Program-made: the position numbers and the translations under genes | Origin: Xylocopa sonorina | Lineage: Eukaryota; Arthropoda; Insecta; Hymenoptera; Apidae | NCBI RefSeq assembly: GCF_050948175.1 | Contig: NC_135209.1 | Span: 744,001-808,000, forward strand | Direction of reading: 5' to 3' | Length of the DNA stretch: 64,000 nucleotides | Part shown: positions 1-11,590 of the stretch, one piece after another | Numbering within the stretch: position 1 is the first letter of the stretch | Layout of the letters: each line of letters starts with the position of its first letter | The notes under the pieces: model-generated | What the model saw: the letters and a program-made list of their open reading frames with translations, nothing else | The model's database searches: none | What the model was told of the DNA's origin: nothing

Positions 1-619
1 ATATACGTTCGTAGATAATACGTTCATTTTCTTTTATTATCGCTTTTTATAAATCACAAACAATCCAAACTTTATTTTTATCAATTTTCATTGATTAGTA
101 ATAATATTTAAAGATAAGAAAGCGAAGGAAATGGACTTCCAATTCGAATGTTTGATTCTTAGCGTATTTCGGAGTTGTAACTTGTCTAGTTGCTAATTCG
201 CGAACTTTCTGATTTTTTGGTCAAAACATGCGTTTTAGTTCCTAGCGCGGATCTTGAAAAGTATCATTTTTATTGCCCCGCGCTACAAATTGGGTAATAA
301 ATATGCACAAATCAGGTAAATGGACACTTGTAATTGATGTTTGCTTGCTATTCGTTTTGCGTACCATATGTCCGCTACATGAATCCCTCACCAGTGTTAA
401 GATACGTTTTATTTACATGACTTTTTATTTCTAGATTATAACTAATTATATTTATATACAATTAATTACAATCAATTAACTGATTACAACCAATTTTACT
501 TGTTTATTTTAATCCGATCTGTGATATCTGTCCGAAAAGCGGTGAGATCGATTAATCGGCGAGACCTTGGATTATGTCGAATTATATTTTATGGGTTGTT
601 TGTCTGCTAGGTTGTAGCC
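1..619. other. AT-rich sequence, nothing recognised
   Basis: No coding similarity, terminal repeat or RNA gene is visible here. The stretch borders the decayed gypsy pol relic that follows and may be further decayed element sequence, but nothing in it shows this. Confidence 0.5.
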
Positions 620-1600
620 GATGTCTATGTACTGCCGCTTACCAGCTCGTGTGTTGTGCGAGCCTCCCTAGTTGAGTTCTGGACCGGCGCCGGGAGTACT
701 TGTAATGGGTATCTTGTTCCATTATGACGGAGGAATAACTGTTGCTTTGTGTGTAAGTCATTGCGTGTAAATGTATTCCTCGATCCGTGCCAGGTTCCGA
801 GAATTGGCCGTAACTGCTGCATCTGATGTCTTAGACGGATTGCGAAGCTGGACGTGCTGGAAGTCGTGGCCTTCGTTTCGACAAGCTCGCCTGGCAGCCG
901 GCTATTTTTACCGTATACAAGTTGCGCTGGTATTGCATCTAAGTCTTATTTCCAGGCTGTTCTGATACCCAGAAGCACGATCGGCATAACCTCTACCCAT
1001 GCCACTGCTTGATGATATTTTATGGCGACCATTATTTGTCGGTGGAGCCTTTCCACCATGCCGTTTACTTCCGGATAATACACCGTGGCAACGAAATAAG
1101 TTGCTCCTGTCAGGGGTATTAGTTCCCTAAACAGATACGACTCGAATTATCTGTTCTGGTGCTTTGTTATTCTCCTCGATGAGACGAATCCCGAGATTCA
1201 GCCATCGAGGAGGACTCGAACTGCCGATTCTACGTTTGCTTCTTCTAGGGGTATGGGTTCGGGCCAGCGTGTGTAGGCGGTCCACATAGGTCAGCCAGTA
1301 CCTGAATCCTCTTGAGATAGGTAATGCACCGACTATGTTCATATGGATGTACTCGAAGTGTGTTCTTGGGAGTTCTAAGTTTTTGGGCGGTGTTGTAACG
1401 TGCCTCGACGCCTTTGCTCGTTGGCACGGAATGCAGGATCTAGCCCAATCAGCGCAATCCTTATTGATGGTCGCCTAGATTTTGGCTGTTACGATTTTTC
1501 GAGTTGCTCGGATCCTTGGATGCGATACATCGTGGAGACTATTGAGTGTCTGAAGCCTTTGTTACTTTGGGATGTATGGCCGGATTGTTGGACCTAAAAT
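620..1600 (-). pseudogene. Decayed gypsy-type integrase (retrotransposon pol fragment)
   Basis: Reading down the minus strand from about 1,600 in shifting frames gives the HHCC zinc-binding region (VSHPRIRAT, then WARSCIPCQ and the R-H-x-T spacing), followed by the integrase core start NIVGALPISRGFRYWLT. In the family this core normally reads DIVGPLP, so the first catalytic Asp has become Asn. Further down (820-625) lies a post-integrase segment with FLRHNGTRYPLQ, like the C-terminal part of gypsy pol that precedes the 3' LTR. Stops and frameshifts break every domain, so it cannot make an enzyme. Reverse transcriptase and RNase H are not seen next to it, and the LTR at 1,829-2,382 is too close to be the intact other end. 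Confidence 0.8.
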
Positions 1601-1828
1601 ACTACAATAAATCCCATTTTTTTTTCTGAGAAATGACACCCTTTTTAGCTTTAGCAAGTGAGGTAATGGTGCATTAATGCGTCTTCAGTTTCGCGTCGTT
1701 TCCTTGGGTTTCGGCCAGTCCTTGTAGCGAACTGATATTGTTATTCCTTGTCGCACTGTACTTATGTCGTACTATACTGAGTCTCGGAGCACTGTATGTT
1801 GTTTAAAATTGATTTTATTTAACATGAC

Positions 1829-2382
1829 TGTGGCGGCTACGATTCCGAGTATTTTCTAATCGTAAATTTTCTAAAGAAATAACAATGCGTTCCTACGACA
1901 CAGCGCAGGTCTGGTCACCGCGGGTTAGCACTTGACGACCAGGCCCGCGCGTTTCCTAAACCCGATACCCCTCTGGTTTGTGTCCATCATCTGGGCCAAG
2001 CAATTGTTTCCTTTAAGATTTCGTCGCGACTGAGCATTGCCAGTCGCGTACGGCAGATCCTTAAACCTGGTTTATTTATGACCAATTTCCGTCCGTTACG
2101 TTTCGTGGAAACGTTCACTCTCCTCGTCTGTGCATCTATCCTTTTCATTCTGGGATTTCCCATCCTCTTCTATACGCATTTTTAAGGGACGACATTTTCG
2201 TCCTCGCGACAGTTCGATTCGGACAGTTCGGTTAGAACGACGCAAGCATACAGTTCGGTTAGAACAGTTCGGCGAGAACACCCTGTTCGTTAGAACAACC
2301 TCCATATTCGTTAAGAATTGTGAGGTCAATTAGAGTTTCACTAGAGTCGCGTAGCGACGCGGAAGGAATCGTAGCCATAGCA
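1829..2382. repeat. LTR-like repeat, family B copy 1
   Basis: The segment begins TGTGGCGGCTACGATTCCG and ends with an imperfect inverse of that string (GGAATCGTAGCCATAGCA), giving the TG...CA ends of an LTR. A diverged second copy with the same start lies at 16,064. Near 2,210-2,300 it carries several degenerate units built on GTTCG and TAGAAC. No target-site duplication is apparent. The orientation of the parent element is uncertain; the gypsy integrase relic just to the left is the likeliest relative. Confidence 0.65.
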
Positions 2383-2459
2383 CCGCCCTCAACATTAAGA
2401 ATTATTATTTTATCGTTGTTTCGCTATTGTTGACTATTGTTGATTATTATATATTAAAT

Positions 2460-2511
2460 TGAGGGCAAAAAAGGTTGAGTGTGATTACTTACTCCCGTCA
2501 CATTGCCCTCA
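2460..2511. repeat. Short inverted repeat
   Basis: TGAGGGCAA at 2,460-2,468 is mirrored by TTGCCCTCA at 2,503-2,511 with a 34-base loop. It lies just outside the LTR-like repeat. No function is evident. Confidence 0.5.
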
Positions 2512-3149
2512 TGACGATCAATCATATTTAAACAATTGTTTCTCATCGTACAAGCACGCCATAGATAACTAACCTGTGATGCATCTCATTTTGATATTCT
2601 TTTCCCCTTTGCCTCACTCTATTGGAGATATCTGTAGTAAGGCTGGGAAATGCTAACCACTGTATCACACTAGCGAATCATTGATGGACGTTGTCTCTCT
2701 CAGCCTTACGCTTGCTAAATATTTTGCAATAATTTCCTCCAAAAATTTTTCCTTACGGTATGTACACATAAAAAGAAGTCGGATCATATCTATGTATAAA
2801 GTAAAAAGACTCCACCGATTCCACCATCCATTATATTCTTCTGTACTTATCAATCGATCATTGTTGATGGTTTTAAATAAAAAAAACTCTGTTCTCAAAT
2901 ACATTTGTTTCTCTTTCCCGTTCCAGCAAACTTACAACGAATGCATCGTTGGTAACAACACAAATAATAGCTTCTCCCTTTTCTAATCGATGCAATTTTA
3001 ATTCACAAGATATCACCTTCCTATTCTTGTTTCGTCTTGCTGTTCCACATATGTTGCTTTGCAATTATAAAATCGCTGAACTGTGCCAATTGTCTATAAA
3101 TAAAAGCAGTAGTCACATTTCTATTGTACATTGGTAAAGATAAAACTGA
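2512..3149. other. Unassigned intergenic sequence
   Basis: Overlapping open frames on both strands (2,665-2,986) show no motif, and the reading is open on both strands at once, as expected by chance in AT-rich DNA. Nothing else is recognised. Confidence 0.5.
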
Positions 3150-4312
3150 TGGGGATCGGCTAATGGTCCACTTAAGTAAGGCCACCTAAATATCTCCTCT
3201 AATTATAGAGGATGATTATGGGGGATTAAAAATATTTTGTATGCTATTCGAATGGTTTGAAAAACCATTCTATTGCAAAAAATGTTTTTTTCTAAGGTAA
3301 TCTTTTTCGGAGTTTACAAGGTTATCGATGCTTTTTTCGCGTATAATTGTATAATTTTTTTGTTACATCGTGTAGCTAATGTAAAAATACGTTCAGATAT
3401 GTAGGTTATATGACCTTGAAATGACTTTTGAATTCAAGAATTAAATGGAAACGAAAAAATTTTATCTATCGACGCTATAGAGTTTACTATCACGTAACCC
3501 CATTATGAAATTTGTAATATTTTTTTAGGAACCCTTTTTTTTAAACTGTCATTGTAATAGATGCTTGAAATGATGTGCCCCTCTAAATCGATACATTTTT
3601 TGAAACGTAGAATAAGAGACACTCTGACCTTCTCAAATGTTATGAAATAAAATTGCAGTACAAGCTGTTATTGTTCTGTCTTTCATGTTCCCTGTCGCTG
3701 TTGGTTGTACATAATAAACAACTTCTTTTAAATGTCCTCATAAGAAATAATCGATAGGCGTGAGATGTGGTGACCGTGGTGGCCATGCTACACGTCCAGT
3801 ATGTCCAATCCAAGAATTTGGGAATTTTGTATCTGAAATTATGTTTTACAAGGCGTGTAGAATGGGCTGGTCAACCATCGTGCTGATACCACATTCTTCC
3901 ACGAATGTTTAATGGTACATCATCTAAAAACATCTGTAGCTCATCTTGCAAGAATGTTACATACTTTTGTCCATTTAGTGTACTATTTATAAGATAAGGA
4001 CCAATTGTTTGGTAATTCAAAATACCGCACCAGACATTTACGGTTTCCATTTAATTTTTGAACTCAAAGGTCATCCCAAGATCGTGTAACGTACATATCT
4101 GAACGTATTTTTACGTCAGCTACGCGATGTAATAAAAAAATTATACAATTATACCCAAACAAACATCGATAACTCTGAAAAGAATTACCCTAGAAGAAAA
4201 ACATTTTTTGCAGTAGGATAGTTTTTTAAACCATTCAAAGAGCGTATATAATATTTTTTAGATCAGAGGAGATATTTAGGTTGCCTTACTTAGGTGGACC
4301 ACCCTGTATATA
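3150..4312 (-). mobile_element. Mariner-like element 1, internally deleted, long TIRs
   Basis: The right end reads, inward from 4,310, TACAGGGTGGTCCACCTAAG; the left end (from about 3,161) carries a mutated version, GGTCCACTTAAGTAAGGCC. The ends stay similar well inside (matching blocks around 3,400-3,450 and 4,050-4,110), so the terminal inverted repeats are about 300 bp long. A sister copy begins at 44,104. The N-terminal half of the transposase present in that sister is missing here: the coding remnant abuts the right inverted repeat. Tc1/mariner elements transpose by cut and paste into TA; the immediate flanks here are too degraded to prove a TA duplication. Confidence 0.75.
3545..4050 (-). 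pseudogene. C-terminal half of Tc1/mariner-superfamily transposase
   Basis: Starting near 4,047 on the minus strand one reads NVWCGILNYQTIGPYLINS, then QKYVTFLQDELQMFLDDVP, GRMWYQHDG and PAHSTRLVKHNF. This is the middle of the DDE/D catalytic core; the D in QHDG is the second catalytic residue. The third catalytic block is scrambled by frameshifts around 3,750-3,800. The first catalytic Asp and the DNA-binding domain are deleted. The same protein in another decay state is encoded at 44,500-45,570. Confidence 0.8.
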
Positions 4313-4554
4313 TGTGTTAATTTCAAAATGGTGACTCGCATAATTTATAAACCATACTTTATTTCTTAAATGTCTCGCTCTTTTTTTTATCCAAAATACT
4401 CTGTATATATGTATAGGTATTACATGCACGTGAATGAAATACTTTGTTGTACTTACTCAACCGCAGCTAAAAGCAAATATTGGTCTTATTTTGAAACTTT
4501 GTTCATACTCTAACTGACTACATTCCAATTTTTTTATTTTCACCCACAGTAAAA

Positions 4555-4690
4555 ATGTCCAGACCAGAGATCAATGAGCAAATTTTACGAAATGTTTTAT
4601 TGTTTTTGTAGGACAGAAGATTAAAACCAGAAAAAGCTACTGAAAGCATTTGTGAAACTTATGGAGATATTTTGGACGACTTTCGAAAGC
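4555..4690 (+). pseudogene. Mariner transposase N-terminal fragment
   Basis: From ATG at 4,555 the reading MSRPEINEQILRNVL, then after a frameshift LKPEKATESICETYGD, matches the pattern of a mariner helix-turn-helix N-terminus (a start such as ...EIRxxLLFxF, then ...KxAxAAxxICxxYG). It stops after about 45 codons and no DDE core follows. It is a short fragment of an element distinct from the one just to the left. Confidence 0.5.
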
Positions 4691-4699
4691 GTGAGACCT

Positions 4700-5985
4700 T
4701 ATACGCTAAAGAGTCCTTATTTTCCTCCCATCGATCCAACGATTATTATGCATATTTATTGTACGTCGCAACATTGTATGTCCACAGTACCGGCAGCGCC
4801 GTACGTCGACCATCCGATAGCGACCGCTGCATGTGATAATTTAAAGCGTTCGCCCTCCATCCCCGTGCGTGTCCAAGATGATGTATTTCCAATCGTTACC
4901 GGTCTAGCGAATATTTCGAGCTGGTTTTGCATCGAGATAATAACGAAAGAAGCTGTAACGTTCAGAAATCCCGTGATCTGAGATTATTATTTCGAACCCT
5001 AACCCTTTCCCGTTTGCCATCCAGCGTTTTGAAATTCCGAATCCCTCAAAGTTTCAGGTGCCAATTCTCATGAACGAGCGTGATTCTGTTATGGTACTAC
5101 GCCGTTTTGTAGCTGACGCCTATCATACAGATTGAGTCCCCGCGTTTGAATGCCGTCGAATTGTACGGATAGTTTCTTCGTTATAGTTTCTCCCATTTAT
5201 GTTTATACCATTCTGCTAGTCTACTAGCGATTACAACAATCGACAATGTACCGAGTATCCGCTTGATTTTTACCTACTTCGGTCCCCTTACATGTTTGGT
5301 TCCTTTTTTTTCCGTATCAAGAGATTATCTTCAATGTACTATATATATTATATATACTTTTTATATATTAATTTATATATAAATTTTATATATTATTTAC
5401 AATTAATAATTAGAGTTTCCGTTTTTTATAAATGCATTTTATTTCTCTACTTGCTAGAATTGCATACAACATTTCGTAGTATAATATCTCCAGAAGTAGT
5501 AGACATTAAAAGATTGACGATTTGATTTACAATGTTACACATATACAACAAAGTGATATACAAAGTTGTATATTTTCTATCTCATTATCGGTTTCTTCAA
5601 ATATTTATGTTTGTTCATATCTATAAATGGAAAACGTTATATAGTCGCATCTCTTAGTCGCATTTTCTTCTTTTCATTGAACCATTTACCCGCTTAAATC
5701 TTTAAATCTACAATAGGGCAAATAGAAAAGCATATACCAACATTTTATCAAAATTATTGGATATTTTATTTGGAGAGAAACGATAGAATTAAATAAACTA
5801 CAAGACGTAAAGTAAAAATTACGCATTAAGATAAAGGGACTGTATAAACCTTGCAAACTATTATAAAACTACCGACTGACTGTCGCCAACTGAACATCAC
5901 GTAACGACACACAAAAATGAAAAACAAACGGCAGTCGAACCTTTAGCCCCACGTACACATATACATATTAGCTTAAATACATGAC
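4700..5985. other. Unassigned sequence with AT-rich simple stretch
   Basis: An open frame to 4,981 continues from the mariner fragment but shows no domain. A TA-rich run lies at about 5,340-5,400. No gene, RNA or terminal repeat is recognised. Confidence 0.45.
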
Positions 5986-5989
5986 AACA

Positions 5990-6440
5990 TTCCCAATTAT
6001 TTAAACTAATATATCTACTTTACGTCTAAATTTTATAAACGATTGGTTGGCCAAAGAATTTGTAAATATATCCGTCAATTGTTGCATCGCATCAGTATAT
6101 TCTATATCAATTTCATTATCTCGTTCATAAATATTTCTCACAAAATGAGTCAATATGTCAATATGTTTCATAGTTTTGTGGTATTCAGGATTACTTGCAA
6201 GTTTGATCGCCGATTGATTATCGACTATATTAGTCTCTTGAGTACCCTTAACTAATGCAATATACTCTGCTTCGGTCATTGAAAGTATAGCTACTCGTTG
6301 TCGTGAGCTAGACCATGGTTCCATTATTAAACAAAAATACGAAGCCGGTTGCTGATCTTCGTGTAACCATACATTATGCATTATCTGCATCGGTATAACC
6401 TAAACGGTAACTATTGAGTAAACTTTAACTGTTGAGATAT
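5990..6440 (-). pseudogene. Copia-type RNase H / 3' pol fragment
   Basis: The minus-strand frame ending at 6,001 gives MTEAEYIALVKG, DNQSAIKLASNPEYHKTMKHID, and a tail QLTDIFTNSLANQSF. This is the C-terminal RNase H of Ty1/copia pol (family pattern: S-T-E-A-E-Y, DNQSAI, NP-x-x-H-x-x-x-KHID, Q-x-A-D-x-x-T-K-x-L). Some 25 residues between the E-A-E-Y block and DNQSAI are missing, apparently an in-frame deletion. No LTR was identified beside it. It differs from the copia element at 30-33.7 kb. Confidence 0.8.
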
Positions 6441-6755
6441 ACAGGTGGAAAAGTAACATATTCAATTTAAACTTACGATTCTTCCGTTGCACTAGTTGGC
6501 TCAGCGTTTTCACTAGTTACGCGTACTTGTATTACTTAACCGTTCTATACTAACTGCTCTAAATGAACTCAAGATTCTAAAATGTCGCGTGAAAATGTCG
6601 CTCCCTTAAAAGTGTGTATGGAAAGCTATATGAATAGCTAAATGGGAAAGGGATGGATGTGCGGACGAGGTAAGCGAACGTTTCCAGAAAAACTCAAGAG
6701 AACGGAAATTGGTTATAAATAAACGAAAGACAAGAATACGTCTCGCACGACTAGA
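6441..6755. other. Unassigned gap between retroelement relics
   Basis: Nothing recognisable; it separates the copia fragment from the gypsy relic on the same strand. Confidence 0.4.
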
Positions 6756-7399
6756 TCACATACATCTTCTGAATGAATCTTTGTTTTCTTGCTTGTTTGC
6801 CAAATGTGCAAGCTTTATAGAAAAATTTCGTAGATTTTCATTGCAATCTTCATTCCACTTACCGCATTTTCTTCGTCTGTTCTCTTGATTGCATTGACAT
6901 CGATATGGCCAAGTTTTGCCATGCCATAATTTTAATGAGTTGTCTTGTGCAATGTGACATTCCATAAGTACCTTGTCGCGAACAACATTTTAAACAGTTG
7001 TCCGTGGCGTGTTCCCACTACAGATAAAGCTGTTGAATTCCGACTTGGAGAGACCTTAGAGGTTTATTGAGACGCAAGTAATGACTAGAAAAATTTGAGC
7101 TGTGGCGAAAACTACTTAGTACATATATGGCTTATCATTTAGTAAAGATCTAATGCTATCATATATCATATCTGTTGCTTTACATCTTGTCCTATCAAAC
7201 AATTAAGTACCTGTCTCTTGTTTTCTATATTTCGTAATTCGTTTTGAATTGACGGTAGAGTTTGCGTGCAATGTGATTTTCGTTGTTTCGATGTTATGAC
7301 TTCTTTTAATAATAGTTTGCAAATTTCTCATGTGTTAGTGTATGGTGTCTTGAATATTACATTAGAAATTAGAAAGAGTAGTGGTAAGATTATTAAAGT

Positions 7400-8355
7400 A
7401 AATTAGTATGATAAGTGGTTCTCTTTCATCCCATTTGCAGTTCTACAGTGTTGTTGGGATATATTCGTGTAATTTTGAACGATCCCTTGAAATTGTGTGA
7501 CAATCTTTTGTTGGGGCCTAACGTGACTCATTTTTCGTATACGTATACAAGATTAACTTTAAACTTCGTTGGATTGATTTTTTTATCACATTCTTTCTTG
7601 CTCCTATTTTTGGAGTTAATTAAGCTTTCCTTTGCTATTTTGAAAAAAAAGACGTATGTATAATGGAATTCCGGTTCTTTTAGTATAGTAGAGGGTAGAT
7701 AGATTTTTCGCCAAAAGAGAAGTTCGTGTGGTGTTTGGTTGGTGGATCTTTGAATCGAAGTGTTATAAAGAAAGATAGCAAATGGAGTATATTCGTTTCA
7801 GTCCGTTTCACTGGCTTTCATATGATATTTTAAATGATCTTTCAGTGTGAAATGATTCCTTTTTAAATCTTGTCATTAGTTTGGGGATGATAGGGGCTGG
7901 TGCAGAGGTGTTTTGTTTTCAGTAGAATCCCTAAATATTTTTATCAGTTTAGAAATGAAGTCTGGACTTCAATCACTTAAGAAGGATTGTGATATTCTAA
8001 ATTGAGTGAATATGCCGCTCAACGATTTTACGATAGTTAAGGATTCGTGATTTGGAACAGCTTTGATGAAGCAAAATTTAGTTAGATTGTCTTGTGCAGT
8101 GAGAATGAATCTATTCCCGTTCTCGGTGAGTGGTAACGGACCTACAATATCTATAACTATTTTCTTAAAACGCTTTTCAGCTGTTGTTTTTGTTTTCTCC
8201 ATAGGTTGTTTGACAGGCTTGAAATTTGTTTTATTGATTTGACACGACCAAATGTACTTTCTTATATTTGACTGTATAGAGAGCCAAAAATACTGCTCTT
8301 TAATTTTTGCATAAGTTTTATTGAAACCGTAATGTTCAGATAGCTTAACTATCAT
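7400..8355 (-). pseudogene. Gypsy integrase (core still partly open)
   Basis: The open frame 8,355-7,969 carries HYGFNKTYAKIKEQYFWL, a degraded Cys pair (SCQINK, one Cys left), the core start IDIVGPLPLTENGNRFILT and QDNLTK, and ends near the third block (FLSD). Both early Asp residues of the core are present. Beyond a stop, the reading continues in other frames with FLYNTSIQRSTNQTPHELLF (about 7,790-7,730), the usual segment after the core. The zinc site has lost residues and the domain is interrupted, so it is not functional. Confidence 0.8.
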
Positions 8356-8849
8356 GATTTTCTATTAGAATCTTTTGTATTTCTTCTAACGTTGGCGGAA
8401 TAATTTTTTCAAAGTCAAACAATTTGATTTCATTATTGGAAAATATGAATTTTAACATCTCGTTTAACTGACCTAATTTGAGACTACTGTATTTTTTATG
8501 ATTAGGAAGTATTGAAATGAATCCCTAAGTTTTTGTTCTTGTATTCTGATCTATTCAAAATTTTTGGATGATCCATTTAGTTCTGGCTTAAGATTTCCTA
8601 TGTTAAATTTTGATTGTATACAGTTTAAGTATTTGTTATTTTCATCAAGATCTTGAAACAAAAGTATTGTTACAGAATCGGTAAATAATGGTAACGTTCC
8701 TCGTATAATGATATTTGATAAAGTTACTGTAGGACAGGGCTTGTTGCGTGCTTATATTTATCGAATTTTGGATAACGAGCCAAAAGAGAACACCTGCGTC
8801 TGCATTGGTGATTCCTGGTTTGTGCTTAATCGTGTACTGGTACCCTTCT

Positions 8850-9930
8850 AACCTGAGTGGCCATCTGACTAATTTTGACGATGGGTTTTTGCAATTGAAA
8901 AGCTACTGGAATGGATGATGGTTGGTGTATATGATGGATTCTTTACAGAACTTGATAAGGTCAGAAATGTTCTCCACGGTTGACAATAGCTAATAATAAC
9001 TCTTCTTCCGTAGTCGAATAATTACGTTCCGAATCATTTAAGGTCCGTGGATAATAAGTGATTGGGAGGTCTTGACAATTATTAATTTGACAAAGCACCG
9101 CACATATATGTAGTAAGAATGAACTGTTTCGAGAAATCAAGGTATTGTAAAATCAATTTACTGATCAGTTTTCGTTTTAGCGTTTCAAATGATTTTTCCT
9201 GTTCTTTCATCTATTATATTGGGTCAGAGATTTTGCCGCGGTAGCGAAATTTGGAATAAATTTTGTGTAGTACCCTAAGGAACATTTTAACTTCTTTTTC
9301 GTTTCGCGGTTTTAAAATATTTTGCAAACAGTCTATTTTCCTTGGATTTGGTTGTAGACCCTTGTCAGAAATTAAATGATCTAAATATTCGCATGATTTT
9401 TTTAAAATTCACAGTTGTTTGGTCATAGTATCAAACTATGTTCTCGGAGTCTAAAAAATACGTTCATGAACTTATGATTATGATCCTCTAAATTAAATTC
9501 GTAAATAACAAAATCATCTACATGTATACAAAAAACATTGCGTGTTATTCATTCCGGTTAAAACATTGTTCATGACCTTTTGAAAGTGTGCTGGAGCGTT
9601 CTTAAGACCGACAGATATTCGAATAAACTCATAACGCCCATTTGGTGTTGAAAATGGCGTTTTCTTACTATCTCTAGAATCTATCGGAATCTGATGAAAT
9701 CTGTTTGATAAGTTTAAAATGCTAAAATACTTTACATGTCCTAATTGACTGAGAATACCCTCGATGTTTGGGAGCGGTTATGCGTCACCTATCGTCTTCT
9801 CAAAGAGTTTCCTGTAATCTATTACGATACGCCATTCTTTTTCCAGTTGAATCTGGTTTTTCGGGATAACCCAAAGTGGGCTGGAGACGTGAGTGTTCCC
9901 AGGAATTGCCACGAGATCGGTCGCGATCGT
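8850..9930 (-). pseudogene. Gypsy reverse transcriptase and RNase H
   Basis: Frames broken by stops give FHQIPIDSRDSKKTPFSTPN and GRYEFIRISVGLKNAPAHFQ at about 9,700-9,580, the palm motif VDDFVIY near 9,510, the connection segment ending YLDHLISDKGLQPNP, and RNase H with RPPNHLLSTDL then STTEEELLLAIV near 8,990. These are the standard RT blocks and RNase H start of gypsy elements. The YxDD-type motif reads HVDD. The + strand frame at 9,745-9,954 is only a shadow of this. Confidence 0.8.
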
Positions 9931-9954
9931 CTTCTAAAGCACAAAGATCGATAA

Positions 9955-10555
9955 CCACGAGGAACATGATGGTCAAGAAACCGTTACAAACTGTGGAAAC
10001 GTTACAAAAGGAGTTGAAGTTTGTACGACACAGACCGGCAGTCCAGAAACATTAAGTGCTGCGGTTTGATCGTGCTGACATTGAGATATGGGTTCGTGAG
10101 GCGAACTGTGTTGCGAAACGTGACGGGTGGCGCGACGATATAATTTTCAATATCGATGAGGTGCAGCGACGGCACTCTACGCGTTAATTGCACGCTTTAA
10201 GAAACCGCTGCCTTCTAATTAATTGTTTCGCGAGACTGCCACATATGTAGGAAATTTATTAATTAATGACAATTACAAGATTATTAGATAGTTCTTTTAA
10301 ATTGAGATATTACTTGAAAGACTGCTAATGAACAACTAACTGATCGTTTTAAAATATTCACACGAAAAACTCATTTACTCCGCACATTCGCATTCTAGAC
10401 TATTCCGCGCACATAACATTTGAAACTTGAATTATTGATTAATTTTTTAAATTAAGATAATTTCATTATCCTACACATATGTAGCGCAACTTAATAATTA
10501 ACTTAATGAATTAGCAAAATTGTGGGGGTTGAAATTGAAAATTCCAGACGAATTT
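9955..10555. other. Unassigned sequence
   Basis: Upstream side of the minus-strand gypsy relic. A 63-codon minus-strand frame (10,193-10,002) shows no motif. The opposite-strand gypsy relic begins just to the right. Confidence 0.4.
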
Positions 10556-10599
10556 CTGTGGAACGCATAATATTTGAACGCATGATAGGTTCAAATAAA

Positions 10600-10840
10600 T
10601 GGATGCGATGCCGAAATCAGAAGGCATTTCAGAACCGAAAACATCGCTTTCCATGGCTCGTGGATCGGTGGTTGTAGCAAGGCCATCAGATGCGCAAGCC
10701 GAAAAAAAGGGAAACTGTCGAAGTAGAATAAAAAGGTCTTTCAATGTTACAACTAAAGCGAGGCACAGGTATATCAAATGCCGTAAGTAGGGGCACTTGG
10801 AAAAGTATTGCTACAAAACTAAAGTTATGGTAAATACATT
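10600..10840 (+). pseudogene. Gag fragment with degraded CCHC zinc knuckle
   Basis: The frame from 10,599 ends in a basic stretch and then reads IKCRK, stop, GHLEKYCYKTK. The spacing C-x2-(C)-x4-H-x4-C is that of a retroviral-type nucleocapsid knuckle, with the second Cys position replaced by a TAG stop. It lies immediately before the protease half, as expected of gag. Confidence 0.6.
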
Positions 10841-10879
10841 TTAAATGAGTTCAAACTCAAATAAGTAGATGCCAGTGTG

Positions 10880-11590
10880 AATGGGAGGAAGGTGTGGTTT
10901 CTGATAGATACAGGTTTGTAGCGGCTGGCAGCAGTAACAATAAAGTAATATTCGCTGTAGAAATAGCCAGCACGGTTTATGGTGTGCAGGATAAGTAAGC
11001 TACCTTTGAGGAGACCTTTTAGCTTTTAATATTTTTAAGAAGTAACAGAAAAATAAACTGTAAGCGAACCTCGGGAAATCCCGCTACATTACTGAAAATT
11101 AATAGTTAACAACAATTCCCCCATCGACGTCCGTGTCGCCCTTCCTAAGCGACAAGAAGGGCGGCAACCACAAACAGGTAAGGTGATTGGCTTACCAGAA
11201 TATGTACGGTGGCCAATCACCGAAACGTACGGGTGCAACAAAATGCTTATAAGCAAATGCAAAAAATTGGCAAACACATTCGACAAGTTACAAGGTAGAA
11301 ATATAGAATTGGAGGCGAGAATCAGAAATATCAAATAAAACTATGTGAACTTGTGATTCATTTTAATACACGACACAACTCTCTCCCTCCAAAGGTTGTT
11401 CGGTCTGAGGGGTCAAGGGATCCTTTCTACAATTGCGATTGCATCTGGGCTCAAGATCAAAGCAACAATCCAAATTATGGAAACTTCCGCCAAGATTACT
11501 GCTATTATTGTCGAATCTGAAGGGATAATTCATGAAGTAATCGTTGGACAGAACTTTATTGAACAAGATTATGTGATACTAATTAAAATG
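10880..11590 (+). pseudogene. Retrotransposon aspartic protease split by a solo LTR
   Basis: Before the insertion the reading is VNGRKVWFLIDTG, containing the D-T-G active-site triplet. After the LTR (from 11,398) it continues as IAIASGLKIKATIQ and EVIVGQNFIEQDYVI; the I-V-G-Q-x-F block is the family's C-terminal protease signature. The 5-bp repeat AGGTT flanks the inserted LTR (10,912-10,916 and 11,393-11,397). The halves also differ by other lesions, so removing the LTR alone would not give an open frame. Confidence 0.75.
10917..11392 (+). repeat. Solo LTR, family A copy 1, with AGGTT target duplication
   Basis: A 476-bp segment begins TGTAGCGGCTGGCAGCAG and ends CTCCCTCCAA. A fuller 555-bp copy in inverse orientation is at 53,055-53,609 and a fragment at about 47,399-47,555. 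The AGGTT duplication and insertion inside a protease frame define both edges. LTRs carry promoter and polyadenylation signals; a solo LTR is what remains after recombination between two LTRs of one element. Confidence 0.85.

Larger units (their letters stand above)
6756..9950 (-). mobile_element. Gypsy retrotransposon relic 2 (RT, RNase H, integrase, 3' region)
   Basis: On the minus strand the order is reverse transcriptase (about 9,930-9,300), RNase H (9,300-8,850), integrase zinc-binding and core domains (8,355-7,969), integrase C-terminus (to about 7,400) and an unassigned 3' part containing a 69-codon Cys-rich frame (6,965-6,756). This is the gypsy order (RT before integrase), not the copia order. 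Every domain is crossed by stops or frameshifts except a 128-codon open stretch in the integrase. Neither LTR was identified. Confidence 0.8.

Noticed and set aside
2665..2986. Overlapping open frames on both strands
   Set aside because: No motif, similar length in both directions, AT-rich DNA with few stops by chance.
9745..9954. 69-codon plus-strand frame
   Set aside because: Antisense to recognisable gypsy reverse-transcriptase blocks; not a gene.
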